Assembly (NCBI RefSeq): GCF_003600835.1
Contig: NZ_NQYC01000001.1
Span: 930,001 to 994,000, forward strand
Length of the DNA stretch: 64,000 nt
Direction: 5' to 3'
Source: Bacillus sp. PK3_68
GTDB taxonomy: Bacteria; Bacillota; Bacilli; Bacillales; Domibacillaceae
Shown here one piece after another: positions 53,000 to 61,889 of this stretch. The position numbers were made by a program, and so were the translations under genes. The notes beneath the pieces were generated by a model, which worked only from the letters and a program-made list of their open reading frames with translations, had not been told where the DNA came from and did not search any database. Numbering within the stretch: the first letter of the stretch is position 1; each line of letters starts with the position of its first letter.

Positions 53000-55885
53000 A
53001 TGTCTGATCAATACAATTCACGTATAGAAAGAAGAAAGAAACAAAAGAAGCGTGCGCCAAAAAACACGGCGCCAACGCCAGCTGCAAAAAAACCAAAAAA
53101 GAAAAAATCATCTTTAGCTAAAAAAATATTCCTTACTTTTGCTGCCTTATTTCTTTTATGCCTGGCAGGCGGTGTAGGAACATTTGCAATGATGGTAAAA
53201 GATGCTCCAAAGCTGGACGAAGGACTGCTGCGCGATCCGATTTCATCAAAGATCTACGATATGAATGGTGATTTTGTTACATCTGTTGGTTCGGAAAAAC
53301 GTGATTATGTAAAATATGAAGATGTCCCTCAATTAGTAAGAGACGCTATTCTTGCCACAGAAGATGCCCGTTTCTTTAAACATCATGGTGTGGATATTAT
53401 CCGTATCGGAGGAGCGGCCATAAAAAACGTAACAAATGGCTTTGGTTCAGAGGGAGCGAGTACGATTACCCAACAAGTCGTAAAGATGTCCTTTTTGTCT
53501 CCTGACAAAACATTGAAGCGAAAAGCCCAGGAGGCTTGGCTTGCTTATCAGCTTGATAAGGAATACTCCAAAGAAGAAATCTTTGAAATGTATGTGAACA
53601 AAGTATATATGTCAGACCGCATCTTTGGCATTAAAGAAGCAGCTAATCATTATTTTGGAAAAGATTTAGATGAATTAACTTTACCCGAAGCAGCCCTTAT
53701 TGCAGGTATGCCACAAAGCCCAAATAACTACAATCCATTTGATCATCCAGACCGGGCAGAAAAGCGCCGGAATGTTGTGCTGTCTTTAATGGAGCAGCAT
53801 CATAAAATTTCGAACACAGAAATGGCGAAAGCAAAGCAAGCTTCTTTATCTAGCCAGCTGGCTGAAAAAAAACCAGACACTGGCAATGCAAAGAAGTTTA
53901 ATTCTTATATCGATTTGGTCATTGAAGAAGTGGAGAAAATGGGCGAATATAACCCTTACTCTGATGGATTAAAAATTTATACAACCCTTGACCCGAAAGC
54001 GCAAACCTATATGGAAAAATTGCTTGACACAGAGGATATCATTAATTATCCGAGTGAGCAATTCCAAGCGGGGATTTCTCTGATTGATACGCAAACAGGA
54101 GAAGTTCGGGCGATTGGCGGCGGCCGTAACCAAAAAGTAGAGCGCGGCTTCAACTATGCAGTAGATTTAAAACAACGCCAGCCAGGATCAGTCATTAAGC
54201 CGCTTATTGACTATGGACCGGCTATCGAATATTTGAAATGGTCTACCTATCAGCAACTAGATGACCGTCCAGATACTTATTCGAACGGAACGCCGATTCG
54301 AAATGCCGGCGGTTCTTACATGGGACCTTTATCTATGAGAACGGCTCTCGTGTATTCCCGTAACATCCCGGCTTTGCAGACATACAAAAAAGTCGGCCAT
54401 GAAAAAGCGAATGAATTTTTAAACAATGTAGGCATTCAAATTCCAAAGCAGCAATCGGAAAATGAATCTAACTCCATTGGAGCGATGAGCGGCATTTCTC
54501 CACTTGATTTATCCGGTGCTTATGCAGCTTTTGGCAATGGAGGTACCTACAATAAACCTCACACAGTGAAGAAAATTGTTTTACCTGATGGTGATACAGA
54601 AGTAAGAAACGATGTCAAACCGAAAGAAGCAATGAGCGATTATACAGCTTATATGATTACCGATATGCTGAAAGATGTTGTGGATGAAGGAACGGGTCGT
54701 TTGGCGAATATTCCTGGACTTCCTTTAGCGGGTAAAACCGGGACAACAAACTACACAGCTAAAGAGAAAAGGGAGTGGAATATCCCTTCATCTGGTTCAC
54801 CTGATTCCTGGTTTGTCGGCTACACAACAAACTACACAGCAGCCATCTGGACGGGATACGAAAGTAAAAAAGAATATTTATCAAAGGACAGCCAAAAGAT
54901 TTCCAAAGAACTGTTTAAGCATTTAATGGAAGAAGTTTCATCGGATGAAGAAACCAAAAACTTTAAAAAACCAAACAGTGTAGTGGAGTTACCAATTAAA
55001 AAAGGATCAAACCCAGCTGAAATCGCTGGCGCAGGCACACCTGGCAGCGAGAAAGTATATGAATTGTTTGTTAAAGGAGAAGAGCCTAAGAAAGTATTTA
55101 ATGATTTCAAAGAGAAGGATAAAGAGAAGGATAAGGACAAAGAAAAAGAGGAAGAAACAGAAGGAAAAATTGAAAATCTAACGGCCTCTTATAACGCTTC
55201 TTCCCAAAGCATTTCTGTAAGTTGGTCGTTCGGAGGAAAAGGATCACCAAGCTTTACCGTTTCTTCTTCTACCGGAGAATCACAATCGACCGGCGGATCA
55301 TCTGCCGTCTTTGGCAATGCACAACCGGGAAATTCATACAGTTTTACTGTAACAGCTACAGTCGATGGCAAAACAGTTGATACAGCCTCAACATCCATTA
55401 CTGTTCCATCGGGAGAAGAGCCTCCAGTAGATGAGGATCAGGATAACCCGACACAGCCTGATGACAATAACCCAGATAATCCAGACAGTGATGATAACAA
55501 TAATGGCGGAGACAATGGCAATGGTGATAGCGGTGGTGGTAATAACGGCGGCGGTAATAACGGCGGCGGTAACAACGGCGGCGGCAATAATGGCGGCGGC
55601 AATAACGGCGGCGGCAATAATGGCGGCGGCAATAATGGCGGCGGCAATAATGGCGGCGGCAATAACGGCGGCGGCAATAACGGCGGCGGTAACAACGGTG
55701 GCGGTAGCAACGGTGGCGGCAATAATGGCGGCGGCAACAGCGGAACGCCGACTCCTCCCACAACTGAGACTCCTGGGTCAGGTGGAGGAACGCCGACTCC
55801 TCCTTCCGGAAATGGCAATACACAGCAAGATACACCAGCCACACCACCTCCTTCTGGAAACCAGAAACAAGGTACTGATGAATAA
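53000..55885 (+). CDS. ponA: Penicillin-binding protein 1A/1B (PonA), bifunctional class A PBP
   Basis: Polymerises and cross-links peptidoglycan outside the membrane. The 961 aa contain a Lys-rich cytoplasmic tail (~1-42), one membrane helix (~43-67), and a GT51 transglycosylase domain with the catalytic Glu in ATEDARFFKHHG and EGASTITQQ. The transpeptidase has SxxK at Ser397 (GSVIKP), a SRN motif and KTGTT at 579. A highly charged linker (KEKDKEKDKDKEKEEE) leads to a fibronectin type III domain and then a 14-unit Gly/Asn repeat tail of about 70 residues with Pro/Thr ends. B. subtilis PonA has 914 aa; the extra length is this repeat. It is encoded behind recU. The short PonA-GpsB contact sequence should lie in the N-tail. 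Confidence 0.94.
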   Translation: MSDQYNSRIERRKKQKKRAPKNTAPTPAAKKPKKKKSSLAKKIFLTFAALFLLCLAGGVGTFAMMVKDAPKLDEGLLRDPISSKIYDMNGDFVTSVGSEKRDYVKYEDVPQLVRDAILATEDARFFKHHGVDIIRIGGAAIKNVTNGFGSEGASTITQQVVKMSFLSPDKTLKRKAQEAWLAYQLDKEYSKEEIFEMYVNKVYMSDRIFGIKEAANHYFGKDLDELTLPEAALIAGMPQSPNNYNPFDHPDRAEKRRNVVLSLMEQHHKISNTEMAKAKQASLSSQLAEKKPDTGNAKKFNSYIDLVIEEVEKMGEYNPYSDGLKIYTTLDPKAQTYMEKLLDTEDIINYPSEQFQAGISLIDTQTGEVRAIGGGRNQKVERGFNYAVDLKQRQPGSVIKPLIDYGPAIEYLKWSTYQQLDDRPDTYSNGTPIRNAGGSYMGPLSMRTALVYSRNIPALQTYKKVGHEKANEFLNNVGIQIPKQQSENESNSIGAMSGISPLDLSGAYAAFGNGGTYNKPHTVKKIVLPDGDTEVRNDVKPKEAMSDYTAYMITDMLKDVVDEGTGRLANIPGLPLAGKTGTTNYTAKEKREWNIPSSGSPDSWFVGYTTNYTAAIWTGYESKKEYLSKDSQKISKELFKHLMEEVSSDEETKNFKKPNSVVELPIKKGSNPAEIAGAGTPGSEKVYELFVKGEEPKKVFNDFKEKDKEKDKDKEKEEETEGKIENLTASYNASSQSISVSWSFGGKGSPSFTVSSSTGESQSTGGSSAVFGNAQPGNSYSFTVTATVDGKTVDTASTSITVPSGEEPPVDEDQDNPTQPDDNNPDNPDSDDNNNGGDNGNGDSGGGNNGGGNNGGGNNGGGNNGGGNNGGGNNGGGNNGGGNNGGGNNGGGNNGGGNNGGGSNGGGNNGGGNSGTPTPPTTETPGSGGGTPTPPSGNGNTQQDTPATPPPSGNQKQGTDE
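55532..55741 (+). repeat. 15-bp tandem repeat in ponA (GGGNN units)
   Basis: Fourteen direct units of 15 bp encoding Gly-Gly-Gly-Asn-Asn, with variants GGGSN (unit 12) and GGGNS (unit 14). Third-base differences (aat/aac, ggt/ggc) show that units have drifted but several neighbours are identical. The array is in frame, so copy-number change would alter only the tail length. Confidence 0.95.
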
Positions 55886-55891
55886 TAAAAT

Positions 55892-55919
55892 AAAAGGATG
55901 GCCTACAGGCCATCCTTTT
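55892..55919. terminator. Terminator of recU-ponA
   Basis: Perfect 12-bp stem AAAAGGATGGCC/GGCCATCCTTTT, TACA loop, T5 on the plus strand. It also overlaps the 3' end of ypoC, which runs the other way. Confidence 0.9.
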
Positions 55920-56412
55920 TGTTTTTCTTTTTAATTGCTAAATATTTTGCTGTTTGTTTTTCTTGCTCGATCATCAGCTCAGATACTTGCATATATGAAT
56001 GATAAGAATAAGGCCGCTTAAAGATAAATTCAAGCCGCTCCTCTACGTTCACCGGTTTGATGCTCAACTCCCTTATTCTCTGCTTCCAATCATGCAATTG
56101 TACTGGCTGGCCATTGCTCCAAAACAAATTCATCAAAAATAAGGCTATCATCGCCTTTGCTTCGTTATGTACCTCTCGATCCCGCTGCTGGAATTTACGT
56201 TCAAGCTGCTCCTTTAAACGAGGCCATTCTGCTTTAATGAGAGGCAGTCCTTTCTCTTCACTAAGCCATGGCTGTTCCGTTCCCGAAAGCTCATAGATAA
56301 AAAAAGGGGCTGAAGACAGAGAAGCTCCAACTGGCAATTCTCCCACCCCTTCATTGGGAAAGAACAGTGGGTGCTTTAACTGTTCAACAAGCTTTATACG
56401 ATCTTTTTTCAT
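55903..56412 (-). CDS. ypoC: YpoC family protein
   Basis: Soluble protein of 169 aa, similar in length and layout to B. subtilis YpoC, whose function is unknown. Visible features are the start KLVEQLKHPLFFPNEGVGELP, a helical centre with KAMIALFLMNLFWSNGQPV, the conserved-looking NVEERLEFIFKRPYSYHSYMQVSELM, and a Lys-rich end. ATG 56412 overlaps the nth stop as ATGA and has AGAAGGT as SD, so it is translationally coupled to nth. It ends convergently into the ponA terminator. The conserved pairing nth-ypoC makes a link with DNA repair possible but unproven. Confidence 0.85.
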   Translation of the reverse strand: MKKDRIKLVEQLKHPLFFPNEGVGELPVGASLSSAPFFIYELSGTEQPWLSEEKGLPLIKAEWPRLKEQLERKFQQRDREVHNEAKAMIALFLMNLFWSNGQPVQLHDWKQRIRELSIKPVNVEERLEFIFKRPYSYHSYMQVSELMIEQEKQTAKYLAIKKKNKKDGL

Positions 56413-57062
56413 CCTAACCTTCTCTTCATCCTTTTTTGTCCCTCTCGACATAAATCAAGCAATGGACAAATTTCACATTGAGGAGACTGCGCTTTACAAT
56501 GATAGCGCCCGAAAAAAATGAGTCTGTGATGAGTGACAGACCATTCGTCTTTAGGAATTTTTCTCATAAGAGTTTCTTCAACTTCTGTAACAGAGTCTTT
56601 CCATCGACAGAAACCGAGCCGTTTACTCACTCTCTCTACATGGGTATCCACGGCAATAGCAGGCACACCAAAAGCAACAGAGGCAACCACATTGGCTGTT
56701 TTTCGGCCAACACCCGGAAGCTTCACTAACTCTTCCTGTGTTCTCGGCACCTCTCCACCCATCTCTTCAATCAGCATGCGACACAGCTTCTGAATATTTT
56801 TCGCTTTATTGCGAAACAATCCGATCGACCGAATATCTTCTTGTAGCTCTTCAAGTGGAACAGCCAAATAATCCTCTGGTGTTTTATACTTTTTAAATAA
56901 ATCCTTCGTTACCTTATTAACCAAGGCATCTGTACACTGTGCGGATAACAGGACAGCAATCACCAATTCAAATGGATTATCATGGCGAAGCTCACAATGC
57001 GCTTCAGGAAACATCTCGGCAATCGTATCAAGGCAATAGCGTATTTGTGTTTTGTTCAACAT
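56409..57062 (-). CDS. nth: Endonuclease III (Nth)
   Basis: Base-excision repair DNA glycosylase/AP lyase that removes oxidised pyrimidines. The 217-aa sequence has the helix-hairpin-helix LVKLPGVGRKTANVVASVAFG, the catalytic Lys in GVGRKTA and Asp in AVDTHVERVSKRLG, and the [4Fe-4S] cluster cysteines CKAQSPQCEICPLLDLC (C-x6-C-x2-C-x5-C) near the end. It lies 15 nt downstream of dnaD and overlaps ypoC by 4 nt: the dnaD-nth-ypoC operon known from Bacillus. Confidence 0.96.
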   Translation of the reverse strand: MLNKTQIRYCLDTIAEMFPEAHCELRHDNPFELVIAVLLSAQCTDALVNKVTKDLFKKYKTPEDYLAVPLEELQEDIRSIGLFRNKAKNIQKLCRMLIEEMGGEVPRTQEELVKLPGVGRKTANVVASVAFGVPAIAVDTHVERVSKRLGFCRWKDSVTEVEETLMRKIPKDEWSVTHHRLIFFGRYHCKAQSPQCEICPLLDLCREGQKRMKRRLG

Positions 57063-57077
57063 GACTGTTCTCTCCTT

Positions 57078-57767
57078 TTACTGCTCAAGCCAATTATAGA
57101 ACGGTACAGCTTTTTTGGAACGCTGTACTTGATCAGAGGGAGATTGGTTTTTCCGGAAGCGTTGTCCATATTCTCTCGCCTGTTCGAGCGTTTCAATCCC
57201 CTGTTTCTTCCATTCAAATAAAATCCGGTCAATATATCGAAAATTCATCTTTCCGGAAATAACAGCTTCTCTCAAGGCAGCCTTAATAATAACTGCATCA
57301 TGATGGTCTTGGTCGATCCAAATTGCCAATGTTTCACATTCAAGTGGAGAAAGCGGACGGCCAAATTCCTTTTCAAAACAAGTATACAGATCCTGCTCTT
57401 CGCTCATGGCTTGATGCAGGGCAGATTGTCTTGATTGCTGCAGCATAAAATCAGCAAGTTTTTTCCAAAGCGGCTTTAAAGAATAGCTTTCAAAACCCAA
57501 TGTATCTCCTTGTTCAATGGCAAGCATTTGCTGCTGGACAAGCTTTTTTACTAAAAGAGAACATTCTCCAGAAGAAATAGTCATATGAGCAGCAAGCTCC
57601 TCGAATGTCGGAAAATGCCGACCTTTTTGTTTGTAGGAAAAAATTTGCAGCAATAGAACAAGCTCAATTTCCGTAAGCTTCAATTTATTATAATACGCGA
57701 GTAACACTTGAGGAACGCTAACCATTCCTTCATCCATCCAATTCATTAACAACTCTTTTTGCTCCAT
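57078..57767 (-). CDS. dnaD: DNA replication initiation protein DnaD
   Basis: Primosome component that remodels oriC DNA and helps load the DnaC helicase through DnaB. The 229-aa product has the N-terminal winged-helix oligomerisation domain (DEGMVSVPQVLLAYYNKLKLTEIELVLLLQIFSYKQKGRHFPTFEELAAHM) and the C-terminal DDBH2/DnaB_2 domain (CFEKEFGRPLSPLECETLAIWIDQDHHDAVIIKAALREAVISGKMNFRYIDRILFEWKKQGI) with its YIDRIL-type motif. ATG 57767 has GAGGTG at 6 nt; a GTG three codons earlier is part of that SD. First gene of dnaD-nth-ypoC. Confidence 0.94.
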   Translation of the reverse strand: MEQKELLMNWMDEGMVSVPQVLLAYYNKLKLTEIELVLLLQIFSYKQKGRHFPTFEELAAHMTISSGECSLLVKKLVQQQMLAIEQGDTLGFESYSLKPLWKKLADFMLQQSRQSALHQAMSEEQDLYTCFEKEFGRPLSPLECETLAIWIDQDHHDAVIIKAALREAVISGKMNFRYIDRILFEWKKQGIETLEQAREYGQRFRKNQSPSDQVQRSKKAVPFYNWLEQ

Positions 57768-57872
57768 TGCAGACACCTCACAATTAAGTATATCACGGGG
57801 AAGTTATAAAATTTAGGATTGACAAATGAGAAATTGTGATTTGCCTTTTTGATCATGATTAAACAGTAGAAA

Positions 57873-57963
57873 AAGGCCATCCCACTTGCTCTCCGAACCT
57901 TTGAGCCATGTTTTTATAAAATGATGGCTCAACGAGTTTGTTCTTGGCTAGCGGGATGACCTT
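57873..57963 (-). terminator. Nested inverted repeats in the asnS 3' region
   Basis: Outer arms AAGGCCATCCC/GGGATGACCTT enclose an inner perfect 9-bp stem TTGAGCCAT/ATGGCTCAA. It begins 9 nt after the asnS stop. T-rich sequence follows the outer stem on the minus strand (CTTTTTCTAC), so it can serve as a terminator. Confidence 0.55.
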
Positions 57964-57971
57964 AATAGTAA

Positions 57972-59264
57972 TTATGGATAGAGACGGTTCAACAAACGAG
58001 GGAAAGGAATGGTTTCACGGACATGTTCCACTCCACTAATCCAAGCAACTGTCCGTTCAAGCCCTAGACCAAAGCCGGAATGAGGGACAGAACCATATTT
58101 TCGCAGTTCAAGATACCACTTATATGCTTCTGAATCAAGTTTGTGTTCCTTCAGCCGCTCACTTAATAAGTCCAAATCATGAATCCTTTCCGAACCGCCG
58201 ATAATTTCTCCATATCCTTCGGGAGCAATTAAATCGGCACATAAGACTACTTCTTCCCGATCTGCATCCGGCTGCATATAAAATGGCTTAATAGAAGTCG
58301 GATAGTGAGTAATAAATACAGGTTTTTCATAACTTTCCGCAATGGCTGTTTCGTGCGGGGCCCCGAAGTCGTCCCCCCATTCAATGTCAGTAAACCCTTT
58401 TTCATGTAAAAATTCAATGGCTTTATCGTATGTAATACGCGGAAAAGGCGCTTTGACCTGTTCAAGCTTTGAAGTATCACGACCAAGCCGTTCAAGCTCC
58501 AGGCGGCAGTTTTCTAGAACCGACTGGACAACATGTGCCACGTACTCTTCTTGCACTCTTAAATTATCATCAAAGGTATAGAAAGCCATTTCTGGCTCGA
58601 TCATCCAAAATTCAATCAGGTGACGGCGAGTTTTTGACTTTTCAGCGCGGAATGTCGGTCCGAAAGAAAACACTTTTCCGAGCGCCATTGCTGCTGCTTC
58701 CATATACAACTGCCCGCTTTGGGAAAGATACGCATCTTCGTCAAAGTATTGGGTATGAAATAATTCAGACGTTCCTTCTGGAGCGCTGCCTGTTAAAATC
58801 GGCGGGTCTACTTTTACAAATCCCCGCTCGTTAAAAAACTCATATGTTGCCCGGATAATTTCATTGCGAATTTTCATGACCGCATGCTGTCGACGGGATC
58901 GGAGCCATAAATGGCGATGATCCATTAGAAATTCAGTGCCATGCTCTTTCGGTGTGATCGGATAATCTACCGCTTCAGAAATGATCTCAATTCCGTTTAC
59001 TGACAACTCAAAACCAAAAGGCGACCGATTATCCTCCTGAACCACTCCCGTTACATATAAGGACGATTCCTGTGGCAGAGCTTTTGCTGCTTTAAACAGC
59101 TCTTCTCCTACTTCGCTTTTAACGGCAACCCCTTGAATGAAACCAGTTCCATCACGAAGCTGCAAAAAAGCAATTTTTCCGCTGGAACGTTTATTTGCCA
59201 GCCAAGCGCCAATCGTTACTTCTTGTCCAACGAATTGGCTTACTTCTGCTATAGTTATTTTCAT
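57972..59264 (-). CDS. asnS: Asparaginyl-tRNA synthetase
   Basis: Class IIb aminoacyl-tRNA synthetase, 430 aa, charging tRNA-Asn in the cytoplasm. The N-terminal OB-fold anticodon-binding domain (~1-105) starts [39 protein letters not shown]. Motif 2 is [28 protein letters not shown], and motif 3 is [15 protein letters not shown]. The EPEMAF sequence with the GGSERIHD block is typical of AsnRS rather than AspRS. ATG 59264 has GGAGGGA. It follows aspB, an order shared with B. subtilis, where aspartate to asparagine use is linked. Confidence 0.96.
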   Translation of the reverse strand: MKITIAEVSQFVGQEVTIGAWLANKRSSGKIAFLQLRDGTGFIQGVAVKSEVGEELFKAAKALPQESSLYVTGVVQEDNRSPFGFELSVNGIEIISEAVDYPITPKEHGTEFLMDHRHLWLRSRRQHAVMKIRNEIIRATYEFFNERGFVKVDPPILTGSAPEGTSELFHTQYFDEDAYLSQSGQLYMEAAAMALGKVFSFGPTFRAEKSKTRRHLIEFWMIEPEMAFYTFDDNLRVQEEYVAHVVQSVLENCRLELERLGRDTSKLEQVKAPFPRITYDKAIEFLHEKGFTDIEWGDDFGAPHETAIAESYEKPVFITHYPTSIKPFYMQPDADREEVVLCADLIAPEGYGEIIGGSERIHDLDLLSERLKEHKLDSEAYKWYLELRKYGSVPHSGFGLGLERTVAWISGVEHVRETIPFPRLLNRLYP

Positions 59265-59474
59265 ATGAAATGTCCCTCCAACATATTGGCAATTCTAACC
59301 CATTCGTTTCATATTATACCTGTCTTTCTTTCGTATGTGCAAGAAATGCTTGTTAGAGCAAACTAGAAAAGCTAGGGCAAACGGTAAATATTGTTGAGCC
59401 GTATTCTCATTAACCCATGATGCTCCGCGGTACAGAACGACCGACATGTTTCATCCCTTCCCCTGACTTAAACA

Positions 59475-59507
59475 GAACAGGCTGTCTCTGCTTGAGACAG
59501 CCTGTTC
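59475..59507 (-). terminator. Hairpin after aspB
   Basis: Perfect 14-bp stem GAACAGGCTGTCTC and complement with a 5-nt loop, 17 nt beyond the aspB stop. The T tract is weak on the minus strand (TGTTTAAG), so termination may be partial and asnS may be read through. Confidence 0.6.
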
Positions 59508-59524
59508 TTCAAACTATACATATA

Positions 59525-60724
59525 TTATTTCTTCGCTGTTGTATGGCTATTCACATACTCAGCAATGCGAGCAACAGCTTTCTCAAGTGATTCAAGAGAA
59601 GTAGCATAAGAGAGACGGATATTGTCCGGCGAGCCAAATCCACTTCCCGGGATAACCGCTACTTTCGCTTCTTCTAAGAGAGCTTTCACAAAGCCATCAA
59701 CATCGTTAAAACCTGTCAGGGCAGCTGCTTCCTTCACGTTAGGGAACAGGTAGAAAGCCCCTTGTGGCTTTAGACAGCTAACACCCGGAATTTCATTCAG
59801 TTTGCGGTGAATAATATTTAGACGCTCTTCGAACGCTTTTTTCATTTCTTCTACCGGCTCTTGTGTTCCTTCATAGGCAGCAATCGAACCATATTGTGAT
59901 ACAGCTGTCGGATTTGAGGTTGAATGGCTTGCAAGATCCGTCATGGCTTTGATCACTTGCTCATTGCCTGCCGCATATCCAATACGCCATCCTGTCATTG
60001 AATGAGATTTTGATACACCATTAATAATGATGGTCTGCTCTTTCAATGCCGGAGAAATCTCTGCGATAGACACGTGCTTGTTTTCGCCGTACACAAGTTT
60101 TTCATAAATTTCATCTGATACAATCCAGATGTTATGCTTTAGCGCTACTTCTCCAAGCGCTTCTAATTCTTCTTTGGAATAAAGCATACCTGTCGGATTG
60201 CTAGGCGAGTTAATGATTACTGCTTTTGTTTTTGACGTAATAGCTGCGTCGAGCTGTTCCGGGGTAATTTTAAAATTGTTTTCTTCCTTGCCTTCAATGT
60301 AAACTGGCGTACCGTCAGCAAGTTTTACTTGCTCCGGATAGCTTACCCAGTATGGAGTCGGGATAATGACTTCATCTCCTTCATCCAGGATCACTTGGAA
60401 CAACGTGTATAAGGCATGTTTTGCCCCTGTCGTTACAATAATTTCACTGCGCTTATAAGAGATGCCTTGATCTTTTTCAAACTTGCCGATAATGGCATCT
60501 TTTAATTCAGGCAAACCACCAGATGGTGTATATTTTGTCTGGCCTTTTTTCAATGATTCATAGGCAGCCTCGATAATATGGTCTGGTGTGTTAAAATCAG
60601 GCTCTCCAGCTCCAAGACCGATGACATCAATCCCCTGTGCTTTCATTTCCTTTGCTTTTGCTGTAATAGCTAGTGTTGTAGAAGGAGTTAACGCTTTAAC
60701 CCGCTGAGCCAATTGTACGTTCAC
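59525..60724 (-). CDS. aspB: Aspartate aminotransferase AspB
   Basis: PLP-dependent class I aminotransferase interconverting aspartate and oxaloacetate with glutamate/2-oxoglutarate. The 399-aa product has the start LAQRVKALTPSTTLAITAKAKEMKAQGIDVIGLGAGEPDFNTP, the Asn/Asp/Tyr cofactor contacts in NSPSNPTG and VSDEIYEKL, the PLP lysine in INGVSKSHSMTGWRIGY, and the substrate-binding Arg in NIRLSYATS. Subgroup I-gamma, like B. subtilis AspB. GTG 60724 has GGAGGT. It directly follows ypmA. Confidence 0.95.
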   Translation of the reverse strand: MNVQLAQRVKALTPSTTLAITAKAKEMKAQGIDVIGLGAGEPDFNTPDHIIEAAYESLKKGQTKYTPSGGLPELKDAIIGKFEKDQGISYKRSEIIVTTGAKHALYTLFQVILDEGDEVIIPTPYWVSYPEQVKLADGTPVYIEGKEENNFKITPEQLDAAITSKTKAVIINSPSNPTGMLYSKEELEALGEVALKHNIWIVSDEIYEKLVYGENKHVSIAEISPALKEQTIIINGVSKSHSMTGWRIGYAAGNEQVIKAMTDLASHSTSNPTAVSQYGSIAAYEGTQEPVEEMKKAFEERLNIIHRKLNEIPGVSCLKPQGAFYLFPNVKEAAALTGFNDVDGFVKALLEEAKVAVIPGSGFGSPDNIRLSYATSLESLEKAVARIAEYVNSHTTAKK

Positions 60725-60758
60725 AAAAATACCTCCACTATTCTTCTATTTTATTTAG

Positions 60759-60929
60759 TTATGTACGATAAATAGTAAAAACAGCCTTATCTTTATCTGT
60801 TTTATCAAGCGCCAAGCCGAACATTAAGTCCTTCCGCTTTAATGTACGATTTAACGTATCAACAATCTTATATAAATCAGGCTGATTCTTGACGGTAACA
60901 GAGGATAAAACTTCAATTTTACTCTCCAT
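60759..60929 (-). CDS. ypmA: YpmA family small protein
   Basis: Small cytoplasmic protein of 56 aa, exactly the length of B. subtilis YpmA and clearly similar: MESKIEVLSSVTVKNQPDLY, then VDTLNRTLKRKDLMFGLALD and KAVFTIYRT. It is too short for common cut-offs but has a GGAGG SD 7 nt before ATG 60929. Function unknown (DUF4264). It lies 34 nt upstream of aspB. In B. subtilis ypmB (tseB) lies between ypmA and aspB; that gene is missing here. Confidence 0.9.
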   Translation of the reverse strand: MESKIEVLSSVTVKNQPDLYKIVDTLNRTLKRKDLMFGLALDKTDKDKAVFTIYRT

Positions 60930-61010
60930 GCGAATGCCTCCATTCTTTTATATTATAGCAGGAAATCAGAGCAGGTCATTAATAAATTTTGCGAAAAGTG
61001 TGAATCTCGC

Positions 61011-61817
61011 TCATTTTAAATCAGGGAGGGAAAAGAGTTCATATCCTTCTTTTGTAAATTTAATTATAAGCAATCCGTGCTGTTCTGTGTAATAAACATC
61101 AATCCACATTTGATAAAGTTTTTCCATTAATCTTTCATCTGGATAGTCTTCTTTTCGCTTAAATAAGACCGCTGTTTGCGGGTCAATATGAGATAGCAAG
61201 TCATGAGAAAGGCTGTTTGTTTGGCCAAATCGCGGAACTTTTATAATATTGCTATCTTTAAGGGAATGCGCCAGCAGCCTCTCTTCAGCCAATTGTGAAG
61301 AAGAGGACATCCACAAGAACCGGGAATCATAGTGCTTAATGGAAAAATCGAGTCCCTCATTTTTGTCTGTACCACTGTGGAGCACAGACAATCTTATCCC
61401 CTGACTAATCTCTCGCTGGTCGCCCTCCTGCCACTGTTCATGCATAATACGGCGGCTGCGCCAGTTAGCCGGCAAAGGCCAGCCGGTAAATACCTTCTTT
61501 AACTTTCTTTTTTTCATCAACTCTTCAATAAATGATCGTCTCCAATATTTCTTCTCCGTTACAATCAATCCGGCCAGCTTCCGAATCTGAAAGTTGTTCA
61601 TATATTGAAAGATTTCAGATTCGGTTCCTTTGTATCCTGTATTAATTAAAAAATGACGCCCATCTGCCGTATGCAAAAAGGCGGCTTCCCCATCCGATAA
61701 TGGCAAAAACGAGAGCGCAAACTCTTCTTTTTCTAGACGCACATGGATAATAGAAGCCTCCCCATACGTAGGAGAAATAACTAACAAACATACAAAGATA
61801 AATAAGACGATTCTCAT
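61011..61817 (-). CDS. Exported protein with degenerate metallo-beta-lactamase-like fold
   Basis: Precursor of 268 aa with a signal peptide (RIVLFIFVCLLVISPTYGEA). The mature part starts like the ComEC/Rec2 metallo-hydrolase domain: LSDGEAAFLHTADGRHFLINTG resembles the usual G-D-A-xx-...-DG-xxx-LIDTG. However, the HxHxDH zinc motif is absent, its place being taken by LIVTEKKYWRRSFIEELM. Later strands (FSIKHYDSRFLWMSSSSQLAEERLL; IIKVPRFGQTNSLSHDLLSHIDP) keep the ComEC-like order but lack the His/Asp ligands. It is therefore probably a non-enzymatic relative, perhaps a DNA or wall-binding protein. ATG 61817 has AAGGAG at 8 nt. It sits between dinG and ypmA, where B. subtilis has no gene. Confidence 0.65.
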   Translation of the reverse strand: MRIVLFIFVCLLVISPTYGEASIIHVRLEKEEFALSFLPLSDGEAAFLHTADGRHFLINTGYKGTESEIFQYMNNFQIRKLAGLIVTEKKYWRRSFIEELMKKRKLKKVFTGWPLPANWRSRRIMHEQWQEGDQREISQGIRLSVLHSGTDKNEGLDFSIKHYDSRFLWMSSSSQLAEERLLAHSLKDSNIIKVPRFGQTNSLSHDLLSHIDPQTAVLFKRKEDYPDERLMEKLYQMWIDVYYTEQHGLLIIKFTKEGYELFSLPDLK

Positions 61818-61889
61818 AACGGCCGCTCCTTTCACTACCGTTATGGTGCGTCATTCGCTTGCAAAATAAACACGGCTACCTTCCGGAAA

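Noticed and set aside
55532-55741. CRISPR-like array
   Set aside because: Units are contiguous, without spacers, and encode GGGNN in frame.
55398-55934. Long antisense and alternate-frame ORFs over the ponA repeat (rich in Pro/Leu, Arg/Tyr/His or Ala/Met)
   Set aside because: They are artefacts of the 15-bp GGC-rich repeat, which has no stops in any frame. No SD or family match.
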